Shown here piece by piece: positions 48,426 to 57,214 of a DNA stretch of 64,000 nt. Origin of the DNA: Bacilli bacterium. GTDB taxonomy: Bacteria > Bacillota_I > Bacilli_A > RF39 > UBA660. The notes beneath the pieces are model-generated. The model was not told the DNA's origin. It made no database searches and saw nothing but the letters and a program-made list of their open reading frames with translations. Every line of letters begins with the position of its first letter. The first letter of the stretch is position 1. The stretch lies in the NCBI GenBank assembly GCA_017519965.1, contig JAFWRK010000046.1:4890-68889 (forward strand), written 5' to 3'. Both the position numbers and the translations under genes were made by a program.

Positions 48426-49007
48426 ATGGTAATTAAAGAAGCTAATTTGGATATAATAGCTACTAGAAGAAGTCAATATCCAGAAAATGGTAGATCTGAA
48501 TTCTTACTAGTAGGAAGAAGTAATGTAGGTAAGAGTAGTTTTATTAATGCAATTCTTTCTCGTAAGAATTTAGCTCATACTTCATCTAAACCTGGTAAAA
48601 CTCAAACATTAAATTTTTATGGAGTAAATGATAAATTTTATTTAATTGATGTTCCTGGATATGGATATGCAGCTGTTGATAAAAAAACTCAATCTAAATT
48701 CGGTATGATGATTGAGGAATACTTAGAAAAAAGAGAAGAATTAAAAAGAGTATTTATGTTAGTTGATTTTAGACTTAAACCATCTGAAGATGATTTATTA
48801 ATGTATAATTTCTTAAAATACTATAATTTACCTGTTACAATAATTGCTACTAAAGCTGATAAAGTTCCTGGTAGTAAAAAAGAAAAAAATTTAAAAATGA
48901 TATTAGAAACTTTAGATTTAGTTGTTGGAGATGACTTAATTGTATTCTCTAGTACTACTAAATTAGGTGCTAAAGAAGTATTAAAAAAGATAGAAGACTT
49001 AGTTTGA
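48426..49007 (+). CDS. engB: Ribosome biogenesis GTP-binding protein EngB/YsxC
   Basis: A 193-residue TrmE-Era-type GTPase required for 50S assembly. P-loop GRSNVGKSS, switch II DVPGYGYA, specificity motif TKAD, and final SSTTKLG. ATG at 48426 follows GGGGTGAAA; an earlier ATG at 48402 lies inside nrnA. Stop codon is TGA and lies inside a terminator stem. Confidence 0.95.
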   Translation: MVIKEANLDIIATRRSQYPENGRSEFLLVGRSNVGKSSFINAILSRKNLAHTSSKPGKTQTLNFYGVNDKFYLIDVPGYGYAAVDKKTQSKFGMMIEEYLEKREELKRVFMLVDFRLKPSEDDLLMYNFLKYYNLPVTIIATKADKVPGSKKEKNLKMILETLDLVVGDDLIVFSSTTKLGAKEVLKKIEDLV

Positions 49008-49021
49008 TAAGTCTTTTTCTT
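48994..49021 (+). terminator. Terminator overlapping engB stop
   Basis: AAGACTT / AAGTCTT stem with the TGA stop in its loop, followed by TTTTCTTT. Confidence 0.75.
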
Positions 49022-49050
49022 TATGCTATAATATGCTCAGGTGAGATGAT

Positions 49051-49740
49051 ATGAAACGTAAGACTATTGGTATAATACTAAGTATAGTTATTTTATTAGT
49101 AATTGTTTGTACTGGTTATTTAACAATAAATGGTAACTTTAAAAAAATGAAGCTTGAAGGAGAAATAAAATCTTTAGTCAAGTTGGATATTAAGAGTGAT
49201 GACTTTAATAGAAAGATAGTTAGTAGTGGTGATTATGCAGTTGTAGAAAAAGCTATTAAAGATTACTTAAGTGAATATTCTTCTTCTATAAAAGAAATTA
49301 ATAGCATGGTAACTGCAGATAGTTTTAGTAAGTTATTATCATATGATAATTTAAGTAATGATCCTGATTTTGCTAACTCTATAAATCAGGTTAATACATC
49401 TTTAAATAGAATAAATGAATTAATAGATAAATTAATAAATATGTCATCAAAAGAAAGTATTATAAATAATATTGAACAATATAAATTAGATGATTATTAC
49501 AATAATATTTATATTGATTTGATGATTAATGATGATGTATTAAGTAAATTAGAAATATCTAAAGATGATTTAGAAAAATATAGAGAATCTGTTACTACTA
49601 AATTAAATACATGTAATGAAATATTTTTCTTTTTAAATAGTAATACTAAGAATTATATTTTTGATGAAGGACAATTGAAGTTTACTTCAGAAGCTTTAAT
49701 GGAACAATATAATAATTATGTAAAAAAAATAAGAGGTTAA
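49051..49740 (+). CDS. Membrane-anchored hypothetical protein
   Basis: A 229-residue protein with an N-terminal membrane helix (residues ~5-25) and an external, all-helical domain rich in Asn, Ser, Asp and Leu. No family recognised. AGGTGAGATG site before ATG. It ends in a terminator shared with the convergent spoIVA gene. Confidence 0.7.
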   Translation: MKRKTIGIILSIVILLVIVCTGYLTINGNFKKMKLEGEIKSLVKLDIKSDDFNRKIVSSGDYAVVEKAIKDYLSEYSSSIKEINSMVTADSFSKLLSYDNLSNDPDFANSINQVNTSLNRINELIDKLINMSSKESIINNIEQYKLDDYYNNIYIDLMINDDVLSKLEISKDDLEKYRESVTTKLNTCNEIFFFLNSNTKNYIFDEGQLKFTSEALMEQYNNYVKKIRG

Positions 49741-49754
49741 CTCTTATTTTTTTA
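49728..49754. terminator. Bidirectional terminator, hypothetical gene / spoIVA
   Basis: AATAAGAG / CTCTTATT stem flanked by eight As on the left and seven Ts on the right. Confidence 0.8.
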
Positions 49755-51227
49755 TATAACTATGGCAATCATATTATTAGATCCTTTATTAACTACTTTG
49801 GATAATGTACTTTGTAATTTGAATCTTATGTTGTCAGGCATAAGATTTATTTTTGATTGTATACCTTCTTGAACTATTTGATCTAGACTTCTTCCAAATA
49901 TTTCACTTTTCCATACTTCTTTTGGATTATTTTCTTGATCTTTTAATAAATAGTTTATTAACTCTTTACTTTGTACTTCTGTTCCTATTATTGGTTCAAA
50001 TGTTGATTCTACATCAACTCTTATCATATGTATAGATGGAGCAACTGCTTTTAATTTTACTCCATATCTAGGTCCTTGTTTAACTATTTCAGGTTTATCT
50101 AATTTCATATCTTCTATTGTAGGAGTTGCTACTCCATATCCTGTTTGTTTTACCATCTTTAATGCATATTTTATTTGATCATATTCTTTTTTAGCTGTAT
50201 TAAATTCTTGGAAAAGACTTAATAAATCCGCTTTGTTTTTTACATCAATTTTTATAATATCTGTTAGTGTTTTATTATATAGATTAGGTGGAGCTGTTAA
50301 GTTAACAGTTATTATTCCAGTAGAAGGATCTACATCTGATAAATATGCTTTTTCAATATCATCATTTTCTAAGAAATGGTCTGTTATTTTGTCTATATCT
50401 TTCAATTTATCTATTTCTATTACACTTTCTTTAATTGATTTAATATAACTTTGTTTTATGTTATTATCGGGATTTAATATAGCAATCCATTCTGGCATAT
50501 TTATCTTTACTTCTAATACTGGAAATTCATATAATGCTTCTCTTAGTATTGTATACATGTCTTTTTCTGTCATTTGATCTACATTCATTGGCAATACTGG
50601 TACATTATATTCTTCATTTAGTTTTTCTCCTATTCTTAATGTTTCTGGTAGAGAAGGGTTCTTTGAATTTAATATAATAATAAATGGTTTTCCTATACTT
50701 TTTAGTTCTTCTATTACTCTTTTTTCACTTTCTATATAGTCCTTTCTGTCGAATTCTCCTATAGAACCATCTGTTGTGACTACTATACCTATAGTAGAGT
50801 GATCTTTTATTACTTTTTCAGTACCTACTTCAGCTGCTTCTACAAAAGGTATTTCTTCTGTATACCATGGAGTCTTTACCATTCTTGGTCCATTTTCATC
50901 TTCTGCTCCTTGGGCTTTATCAATCATGTATCCTACACAATCTATTAATCTTATATTACAGGTGAAATCATCTATTTGTATTTTAGCGGCTGTATTAGGA
51001 ACAAATTTAGGTTCTGTAGTCATGATAGTTTTTCCTGCAGCACTTTGAGGTATCTCATCTAAAGCTCTTTTCTTTTCATATTCATTTTCTATATTTGGTA
51101 CTATTAATGTTTCTACTACTTTTTTTATGAATGTGGATTTTCCTGTTCTTACTGCACCTACTACTCCTAGATAAATATCTCCATTACTTCTAGCTGCTAT
51201 ATTTTTTATAATTTCTTGTTTATCCAT
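49752..51227 (-). CDS. spoIVA: Stage IV sporulation protein A, spore coat morphogenetic ATPase
   Basis: A 491-residue protein, the usual SpoIVA length. Walker A GAVRTGKSTFIKK near residue 25, the SpoIVA-specific DEIPQSAAGKTIMTTEPKF and DCVGYMIDKAQGAEDENGPRMV stretches, and the conserved PWYTEEIPF. SpoIVA polymerises on the forespore surface using ATP to form the coat basement layer. ATG at 51227 is chosen (AAGGAGA eight bases upstream); the ATG at 51233 abuts that site. With SpoVIF upstream it marks an intact sporulation programme. Confidence 0.97.
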   Translation of the reverse strand: MDKQEIIKNIAARSNGDIYLGVVGAVRTGKSTFIKKVVETLIVPNIENEYEKKRALDEIPQSAAGKTIMTTEPKFVPNTAAKIQIDDFTCNIRLIDCVGYMIDKAQGAEDENGPRMVKTPWYTEEIPFVEAAEVGTEKVIKDHSTIGIVVTTDGSIGEFDRKDYIESEKRVIEELKSIGKPFIIILNSKNPSLPETLRIGEKLNEEYNVPVLPMNVDQMTEKDMYTILREALYEFPVLEVKINMPEWIAILNPDNNIKQSYIKSIKESVIEIDKLKDIDKITDHFLENDDIEKAYLSDVDPSTGIITVNLTAPPNLYNKTLTDIIKIDVKNKADLLSLFQEFNTAKKEYDQIKYALKMVKQTGYGVATPTIEDMKLDKPEIVKQGPRYGVKLKAVAPSIHMIRVDVESTFEPIIGTEVQSKELINYLLKDQENNPKEVWKSEIFGRSLDQIVQEGIQSKINLMPDNIRFKLQSTLSKVVNKGSNNMIAIVI

Positions 51228-51270
51228 AATCATTCTCCTTATACAATAAATTTATATGATTATGTATTAA

Positions 51271-51297
51271 AAAAAAGAACTGTTTTGTTCTTTTAAA
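51271..51297 (-). terminator. Terminator after spoVIF
   Basis: On the minus strand AAAAGAAC / GTTCTTTT with a six-base loop and a T-run; separates spoVIF from spoIVA. Confidence 0.75.
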
Positions 51298-51532
51298 ACA
51301 TTTTATCTATATTTTTAGGCACTTGATCTTTTAAAATTGCATTTACTATTTTATCTTCTTTTTCTTTTGATACTTCTTTACCGGTTATGTCTTTAATATT
51401 ATGAATTACTTCTCTAATAGTTTTCTCATCTTTCATATCAGTATTTTGTAACTTTTTGGCTAGATCTAATATAGTATTTTTATTTACATTTGTTTTGTTT
51501 TCTACTTTTTTAAAGAAATTATCTCCAAACAT
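51293..51532 (-). CDS. spoVIF: Stage VI sporulation protein F
   Basis: A 79-residue helical protein matching SpoVIF: NFFKKVENKTNVN at the start, LAKKLQNTDMKDEKTIREVI in the middle and KEKEDKIVNAI near the end. In Bacillus it stabilises the mother-cell regulator GerR during coat assembly. Its ribosome site is within a hairpin (51538-51567). Confidence 0.87.
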   Translation of the reverse strand: MFGDNFFKKVENKTNVNKNTILDLAKKLQNTDMKDEKTIREVIHNIKDITGKEVSKEKEDKIVNAILKDQVPKNIDKMF

Positions 51533-51537
51533 AAGAA

Positions 51538-51567
51538 AACCTCCTAATTAATTATATGTAGGAGGTT
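51538..51567 (-). promoter_or_regulatory. Hairpin that hides the spoVIF ribosome binding site
   Basis: On the minus strand AACCTCCTA (51567-51559) pairs perfectly over nine bases with TAGGAGGTT (51546-51538), which contains the AGGAGG site located seven bases before the spoVIF ATG. It may limit translation or act as a weak terminator of the upstream gene. Confidence 0.55.
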
Positions 51568-51571
51568 ATTA

Positions 51572-51865
51572 TTATTTACTATTATTTCTTCTTTTTGCTA
51601 ATAGATTTACTTGCTTATTAAATTCATCAAATGATATTAGACCATTTTTTAATCTATCATTTAACATAGCTAGACTTTTATCATACATATCATTTTGATT
51701 GTTTACATTTGTATATTTTTGATCTTTTAAATCTTTTACAAAAATGTTTTTATGTTGTATTTTACTATTTTCTTTATAATCATTAAATTGATTATTAAAA
51801 GTATCATTATCTAGAAAGTTATTATCTTTGAATTTATTCTCATTATTATTATTTCCTATGATCAT
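51572..51865 (-). CDS. Small protein with SHOCT-like C-terminus
   Basis: A 97-residue Asn/Lys/Asp-rich protein. The first ~60 residues look disordered; the last ~30 (MLNDRLKNGLISFDEFNKQVNLL) follow the SHOCT pattern of a short helical hairpin (L-x-L-x-G-I-x-EEF). No function known. Its ATG touches the stop of der and it is co-transcribed with it. Confidence 0.65.
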   Translation of the reverse strand: MIIGNNNNENKFKDNNFLDNDTFNNQFNDYKENSKIQHKNIFVKDLKDQKYTNVNNQNDMYDKSLAMLNDRLKNGLISFDEFNKQVNLLAKRRNNSK

Positions 51866-53172
51866 TATTCTTCTCCATTTCTATTCTTTAATTGTATTAT
51901 AATAGGAGTTCCTTCTAAATTAAAGTTTTCTCTTAATTTATTTTCTAAATATCTTTCATATGAGAAGTGAAGAAGTCCTTTATTATTTACTCTAAATGTA
52001 AATTTAGGTGGCTTTGTTCCTGTTTGTGATACAAAGTAACATTTTAATCTTTTACCTTTATATGAAGGTGGTGGATTTAATTGGAATGCATCTTGTATTA
52101 CTTCATTTAGAACACTTGTTTTTGCTTCTCTAGAGATGTTTTCTGATACTTTTATTACCTCAGGCATTAATGTGTGAATTCTTTTTTTAGTTAATGCACT
52201 TAAGAATACTATTGGAGCATATGTTGCAAATTGAAACTCTGCTCTCATTAATTTTTCAAATTCTTGAATTGTTGTATCTTTTACAGTATCCCATTTATTA
52301 ACTACAAAGATTAATCCTTTTCCTTTTTCTATAGCATATCCTGCTATATGTTTATCATGTTCCATAATACCTTCTTCAGCATTTATTACTACTAGGCATA
52401 TGTCACTTCTATCAATAGCTTGTAATGATCTAAATAAACTATATTTTTCTATTGATTCAAATACTTTACCTTTTTTTCTCATACCAGCTGTATCTATTAA
52501 AATGTATTCTTTATTGTCATATTTTAAGACTGAATCAATAGAATCTCTTGTAGTTCCAGCTATATCTGATACTACAACTCTTTCTTCATTTAATAGAGCG
52601 TTCATTAAACTACTTTTACCTACATTAGGTCTACCTATTAAACAGAATTTAATTCTATCATCTATTTTTTCTTCTTTTTCATGAAATTCTTTTGTTATTT
52701 CATCCATTAATTCTATATATCCAGTATTATGAATAGAACTTATAGGTATATATGTGTCAAAACCTAATTCATAAAAGTCATATATATTTTCTTCTGCTTT
52801 TTTAACATCTACTTTATTAATAGCAACTATTACTCTTTTATCTGTTTTTCTTAGAATATCTCTTACTATTAAATCATTATGAGTTATTCCTTCTTTTCCA
52901 TCTACAACGAATACTACAACATCGGCATCTTTTATTGCTATTTCAGCTTGTATTTTTATTTCATTATTAAATGTTTCATGAGCAGCATCTATTCCACCAG
53001 TATCTACTAAATAGAATTTTTTATTATTATATTTTGCTTCTTGATATATTCTATCTCTTGTTACTCCTGGAATATCCTCAATAATAGATATTTTTTTTCC
53101 ACAAATTTTATTAAATAGGGTACTTTTTCCAACGTTTGGACGTCCTACTAATGCAACTGTAGGTATAGCCAT
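51865..53172 (-). CDS. der: Ribosome biogenesis GTPase Der (EngA)
   Basis: A 435-residue protein with two tandem G domains, P-loops GRPNVGKSTLFN (residue ~10) and GRPNVGKSSLMN (residue ~183), specificity motifs NKVD and NKWD, and the C-terminal KH-like domain (PPSYKGKRLKCYFVSQ). Essential for 50S assembly. A GGAGGGG site precedes the ATG. Der lies near spoIVA and HU as in Bacillus. Confidence 0.97.
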   Translation of the reverse strand: MAIPTVALVGRPNVGKSTLFNKICGKKISIIEDIPGVTRDRIYQEAKYNNKKFYLVDTGGIDAAHETFNNEIKIQAEIAIKDADVVVFVVDGKEGITHNDLIVRDILRKTDKRVIVAINKVDVKKAEENIYDFYELGFDTYIPISSIHNTGYIELMDEITKEFHEKEEKIDDRIKFCLIGRPNVGKSSLMNALLNEERVVVSDIAGTTRDSIDSVLKYDNKEYILIDTAGMRKKGKVFESIEKYSLFRSLQAIDRSDICLVVINAEEGIMEHDKHIAGYAIEKGKGLIFVVNKWDTVKDTTIQEFEKLMRAEFQFATYAPIVFLSALTKKRIHTLMPEVIKVSENISREAKTSVLNEVIQDAFQLNPPPSYKGKRLKCYFVSQTGTKPPKFTFRVNNKGLLHFSYERYLENKLRENFNLEGTPIIIQLKNRNGEE

Positions 53173-53292
53173 AATATCCCCTCCAATTCATGTGTATTAT
53201 AACACATATATATAAAATTTAAAAGAATAATTATTTAACTAGCAAAAGAATATTATATTTGTGATATACTTATTTCATAGGAGAGTGGTAAT

Positions 53293-53940
53293 TTGAAAAA
53301 TGAGGTTAAAAAATATTGGTATAATGATTCTAAATTAATTAATAGTATCATTATAGGAATTATAGTTTTAATAATATTACTTAGTCAAAGTTTTGCGATT
53401 AATAATAATTTGAGTGCTATTAATATATTAAGAGATATTATTAATCATAATTTAAACTATGTTTTAGTACTTATCTATTTTATTTCTTTAAAGACATATT
53501 CTGGTAAGAAGTATTTTAATTATATGAATTTATTCTTAGTATTTATTTATGCAATATTTACTGTTACTTCTTTTTTATCAGTTTTTCAAACTTTATCAAT
53601 TATTAATTTACTAACTTTAAGTATTAGATTAGTTACTTTAATATATTTAGTTCATACTATGTTTAGGGATACTAGATATTGGAGTGAATTTATGTTAAAT
53701 AAGTCACCTTTTAATGATATATCATCTGATAGTTATTTTTCTTGTTTAATTGTTCTTGCTAGTGTTTTATTAGCTTTTAATTTAATCTTTGTAAAGAGTG
53801 CTGATGGAGCAGTTATTAGTATATTGGATTCTTTATATGTTATGTTTGTTGGTAGATATATATATTTATATAGAGAATACTTAGAGTTTAAAACTTTACT
53901 TAAATTGAAAGAAAAACAAAGTAAGGGGGCTAATAAATAA
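53293..53940 (+). CDS. Polytopic membrane protein of unknown function
   Basis: A 215-residue protein with about five or six membrane helices and a charged C-terminal tail (LLKLKEKQSKGANK). The likely start is the TTG at 53293, behind GGAGAGTGG. No family recognised. One base separates it from the next gene, so the two form a pair. Confidence 0.7.
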   Translation: MKNEVKKYWYNDSKLINSIIIGIIVLIILLSQSFAINNNLSAINILRDIINHNLNYVLVLIYFISLKTYSGKKYFNYMNLFLVFIYAIFTVTSFLSVFQTLSIINLLTLSIRLVTLIYLVHTMFRDTRYWSEFMLNKSPFNDISSDSYFSCLIVLASVLLAFNLIFVKSADGAVISILDSLYVMFVGRYIYLYREYLEFKTLLKLKEKQSKGANK

Positions 53941-53941
53941 T

Positions 53942-54280
53942 ATGGAATTATTTGAAGAAATTGATAGTATAAAAAAAGATTTACCTAAGGTTAAATCTGT
54001 ATCAAAAGAAGTTGATAAGATTCAATTAAATGTTTATCAGAAAATTAGTATTGTTATTTTCTTAATATGTGTATTTTTAGGTATATTCTTTGGTAATTTA
54101 TTTCCATCTTGTGGAGCTAGTTATGAGGTTTATTCTAACTATTGTGAAACTACTGAATTTAATGTTTCTTTAATGATTGGAATATGGTTTATTAGCTTTA
54201 TAGTATGTTTACTATTTTTTGCTCTAGGTCATATTATTGGATTACTAAGTTCTATAGATAAACATTTAAGTAAAAAGTAA
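53942..54280 (+). CDS. Two-helix membrane protein of unknown function
   Basis: A 112-residue protein. A charged helical N-terminus (EEIDSIKKDLPKVKSVSKEVDKI) precedes two membrane helices (~32-50 and ~77-99); the loop between them has two cysteines and is Tyr-rich, and would face outside. No family recognised. Ends at a terminator before hup. Confidence 0.68.
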   Translation: MELFEEIDSIKKDLPKVKSVSKEVDKIQLNVYQKISIVIFLICVFLGIFFGNLFPSCGASYEVYSNYCETTEFNVSLMIGIWFISFIVCLLFFALGHIIGLLSSIDKHLSKK

Positions 54281-54312
54281 GAAATTTTCTTTATATTTCT
54301 TGCTTTTTTAAT
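54280..54312 (+). terminator. Terminator before hup
   Basis: AAGAAAT / ATTTCTT stem followed by GCTTTTTT. Confidence 0.65.
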
Positions 54313-54335
54313 ATAAGCATGGTAAATTTAATATG

Positions 54336-54354
54336 TAAGCATAACATATGCTTA
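54336..54354 (+). promoter_or_regulatory. Inverted repeat in the hup leader
   Basis: Perfect 8-base arms TAAGCATA and TATGCTTA separated by ACA, 26 bases before the hup ATG; a further TAAGCAT half-copy starts at 54314. Could be an operator or a 5' mRNA hairpin. Confidence 0.4.
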
Positions 54355-54379
54355 ATAAACATAGGGAGGTATATTATAT

Positions 54380-54652
54380 ATGAAGAAAGTTGAATTAGTA
54401 GAAGCAGTTGCTACTGCTACTGGATTAACTAAAACAGATTCAGCTAAAGCTATTGATGCTACATTCGAAGCAATCACTAAAGCTTTAAAAAAAGGAGATA
54501 AAGTTCCTCTAGTAGGTTTCGGTACATTCGCTGTATCTAAGAGAGCTGCTCGTGAAGGACGTAATCCTAGAACTAATGAAATTGTTAAAATCGCTGCTAG
54601 AAAAGCTGTTACTTTCAAAGCTGGAACTGCTTTAAAAGACGCTGTAAACTAA
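54380..54652 (+). CDS. hup: DNA-binding protein HU
   Basis: A 90-residue nucleoid protein with the HU signature GFGTFAVSKRAAREGRNPRTNE and the DNA-bending proline arm tip RNP. Normal length. GGGAGG site before ATG. As in Bacillus, HU lies close to spoIVA and der. Codon use is more restricted (TTC, CGT, GGT) than in neighbours, consistent with high expression. Confidence 0.97.
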   Translation: MKKVELVEAVATATGLTKTDSAKAIDATFEAITKALKKGDKVPLVGFGTFAVSKRAAREGRNPRTNEIVKIAARKAVTFKAGTALKDAVN

Positions 54653-54668
54653 TTATATATATGTAAAG

Positions 54669-54701
54669 TAGAGAACCTTATTTATAGGTTCTCTTTATTT
54701 T
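54669..54701 (+). terminator. Terminator after hup
   Basis: AGAGAACCT / AGGTTCTCT stem followed by TTATTTTT. Confidence 0.85.
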
Positions 54702-54748
54702 TGTGATATACTTTTCTTAGGAGTAAATATTATTATAGGTGGTGGATT

Positions 54749-55846
54749 ATGATAAGTTTAGATTCTGCTTTAAAAGTACTTGAAGAGATTGACTTTCATG
54801 GTTTTAAAGCTTATTTAGTTGGTGGATATGTTAGAAATTATTTATTGGGATTACCTTCTAATGATGTAGATATTACCACTAATGCCACTCCTAAAGAATT
54901 AATGGAAATATTTGAAGATTCTATTCCTACTGAAGAATATGGATCTGTTACTATATTTAGAAAAGGTATAAAGTATGAGATTACTACTTTTCGTAAAGAA
55001 TCTAATTATGTTGATCATAGAAGACCTAGTGAAATAAAGTATATAGATGATTTATATCAAGATTTACTTAGAAGAGATTTTACTGTTAATACTATTTGTA
55101 TGAATAAAGATGGTGAAATTATTGATTATTTAAGTGGTCAAGATGATTTAAATAGAAAAATTATTAGATCTTTAGGAGATCCTAAAGTAAAGTTTAATGA
55201 AGATGCTTTAAGAATACTTAGAGCTATAAGATTTGCTACTATATTGGATTTTAAATTAGATGATAATACTAAAGAGGCTATTATAGAAAATAGAGATTAT
55301 CTTAAGGAATTATCATATGAGAGAAAAAAGGAAGAATTAGATAAGATTTTTTCTAGTCCTAATGCATATAAAGGTATAGAATTAATGTTGGAATTAGGTC
55401 TTGATAAGAGCTTAGAGTTAGAAAGACTTCATAATGTTGGTCCAACTAATAGTTCTTTAGGTATATGGAGCATCTTAAATGTTGTAGATATATATCCATT
55501 TTCTAATAATGAAAAAGAACTTATTAATATGATTAATATAGCTATGAATCATAATAATTTAGATCCTATGACTTTATATAAATATGGGTTATATGCTAAT
55601 AGTGTAGCTGGTAGTATTAAAAATATAGATATAAAGCTTATTACTGAATCATATAATAATTTAGTAATACATGGTAGAAAAGAGTTAGATATTACTAGTG
55701 ATGAGATAATGGAAATATTAAATAAATCACCTGGAGAATATATGTCTAAAATATATGAAGATGTAGAACATGAAGTGTTATATAAGAATATTCCTAATAA
55801 TAAAGAATCTATATCTAATTATATAAAAGCAAAGTATAAAGATTAG
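54749..55846 (+). CDS. cca: CCA tRNA nucleotidyltransferase / poly(A) polymerase family
   Basis: A 365-residue class II nucleotidyltransferase. The head has LVGGYVRNYLLG and SNDVDITTNA (metal-binding Asp pair), then RRDFTVNT and EDALRILRAIRFATILDF, the tRNA 3'-end-binding neck. It adds or repairs the CCA end. The C-terminal body is somewhat short compared with Bacillus Cca (~397). GGTGGT site before ATG. Confidence 0.93.
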   Translation: MISLDSALKVLEEIDFHGFKAYLVGGYVRNYLLGLPSNDVDITTNATPKELMEIFEDSIPTEEYGSVTIFRKGIKYEITTFRKESNYVDHRRPSEIKYIDDLYQDLLRRDFTVNTICMNKDGEIIDYLSGQDDLNRKIIRSLGDPKVKFNEDALRILRAIRFATILDFKLDDNTKEAIIENRDYLKELSYERKKEELDKIFSSPNAYKGIELMLELGLDKSLELERLHNVGPTNSSLGIWSILNVVDIYPFSNNEKELINMINIAMNHNNLDPMTLYKYGLYANSVAGSIKNIDIKLITESYNNLVIHGRKELDITSDEIMEILNKSPGEYMSKIYEDVEHEVLYKNIPNNKESISNYIKAKYKD

Positions 55847-55870
55847 AAGTGTACTTCTATCTTTTTTTTA
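55843..55870 (+). terminator. Terminator after cca
   Basis: TAGAAGT / ACTTCTA stem followed by TCTTTTTTT. Confidence 0.75.
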
Positions 55871-55908
55871 GTAAGTATGTTAAAATATGAAAAACTGGAG
55901 TGATTACT

Positions 55909-56580
55909 ATGAAAAGTTCAAAAGTAATGGATTTTTTTAAGGATGGAAATATTGTAGTTCCTTTATTCTTTTTAAAAAGAATTAAAGAGTTAGATATTAA
56001 TTATGATGAGTTTATTTTTCTTATGTATTTATATAATTTAGGTAATAAACATGTATTTGATCCTGAAAAGTATTCAAATGACTTAAACATTGATTTAGCT
56101 ACTATTATGCAATATGTTGATAAACTTAGTGAAAAGAAACTAATTAGATTAGAAGTATTATCTAATGATAAAAATGTTATGGAAGAGATGATTATTTTAG
56201 ATGACTTTTATAATAAGTTATCTTTGATGACTATTGATGAAGCTGTTAAAGAGGAAAATAATAGTGCTAACTCAAACATTTTTGAAGTTATAGAGAAAGA
56301 ATTTGGTCGAACTTTAACTCCTATGGAATATGAAATTAGTAAAGCATGGTTAGATAATGGTATGAGTGAAGATTTAATTAAGGAAGCTGTTAAAGAAGCT
56401 GTTATGAACAATGTTACTAGTTTTAGATATATTGATAAGATTTTATATGAGTGGGGTAAGAATAATATTAAGACTGTAGATGATGTTAATAATAATAGAA
56501 AAAAGAGAAAAGAAGAAAAAGAAAAGATAGATGATTCTGTTGATTTGGATATAGTAGATTGGGATTGGTTTGATGAGTAA
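55909..56580 (+). CDS. dnaD: DnaD-like replication initiation protein
   Basis: A 223-residue protein. The N-terminal winged-helix (YDEFIFLMYLYNLGN, EKKLIRLEV) is followed by the DnaD/DnaB2 helical domain (FEVIEKEFGRTLTPMEYEISKAWLDNGMSEDLIKEAVKEAV) and FRYIDKILYEWGKNNIKT, the ssDNA-binding end. It loads the replicative helicase. ATG at 55909 is chosen over GTG 55900, which overlaps the GGAGTG site. Overlaps nth. Confidence 0.93.
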   Translation: MKSSKVMDFFKDGNIVVPLFFLKRIKELDINYDEFIFLMYLYNLGNKHVFDPEKYSNDLNIDLATIMQYVDKLSEKKLIRLEVLSNDKNVMEEMIILDDFYNKLSLMTIDEAVKEENNSANSNIFEVIEKEFGRTLTPMEYEISKAWLDNGMSEDLIKEAVKEAVMNNVTSFRYIDKILYEWGKNNIKTVDDVNNNRKKRKEEKEKIDDSVDLDIVDWDWFDE

Positions 56581-57202
56581 TATAAATTTAATAGAAGATT
56601 ATTTAGATGAGTTATTTCCTGATCCTAAATGTGAATTAATCTATCATAATGATTATCAGTTATTAATTGCTATTATGCTAAGTGCTCAATCTACTGATAA
56701 GAGAGTTAATTCTGTTACTCCTATACTATTTAGTAAGTATAAGAATTTAAAAGAGCTTAGTGAAGCTAAAATTGATGATTTGGAAAGTATTATTCATTCT
56801 GTAGGTTCTTATCATAAAAAGAGTATTTATACTAAGGAAATAGCTAGAGTGCTATATAATGATTATGGTGGAGTAGTACCAACTGATAGAGATGTATTAG
56901 AAGGTTTACCTGGTATTGGTAGAAAGACTGTTAATGTATTTTTAAGTGAATATTATAATTATCCAGCTATAGCTGTTGATACTCATGTTGATAGAGTTTC
57001 TAAAAGGCTTAAATTAGCTTATTTAAAAGATGATGTTTTGGGTGTAGAGAAGAAACTTCAAAAGAAATTTAAAAAGGATAAATGGTCTAAAAGACATCTT
57101 CAATTAGTTCTTTTTGGAAGATATTATTGTAAGGCAGTTAAGCCAGAATGCTTAAATTGTAAATTGAAAGAAATTTGTCGTGAAAAAAAACACTTCATTT
57201 AG
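56573..57202 (+). CDS. nth: Endonuclease III
   Basis: A 209-residue base-excision repair glycosylase/AP lyase. Helix-hairpin-helix LEGLPGIGRKTVN with catalytic Lys, catalytic Asp in AVDTHVDRVSKRL, and a C-terminal C-x6-C-x2-C-x5-C 4Fe-4S site. Starts inside dnaD (8-base overlap), the dnaD-nth order of Bacilli. Confidence 0.96.
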   Translation: MSNINLIEDYLDELFPDPKCELIYHNDYQLLIAIMLSAQSTDKRVNSVTPILFSKYKNLKELSEAKIDDLESIIHSVGSYHKKSIYTKEIARVLYNDYGGVVPTDRDVLEGLPGIGRKTVNVFLSEYYNYPAIAVDTHVDRVSKRLKLAYLKDDVLGVEKKLQKKFKKDKWSKRHLQLVLFGRYYCKAVKPECLNCKLKEICREKKHFI

Positions 57203-57214
57203 AAGTGTTTTTTA
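57187..57214. terminator. Bidirectional terminator nth / PBP1A
   Basis: AAACACTTC / GAAGTGTTT stem, flanked by A and T runs; overlaps the end of nth. Confidence 0.8.
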
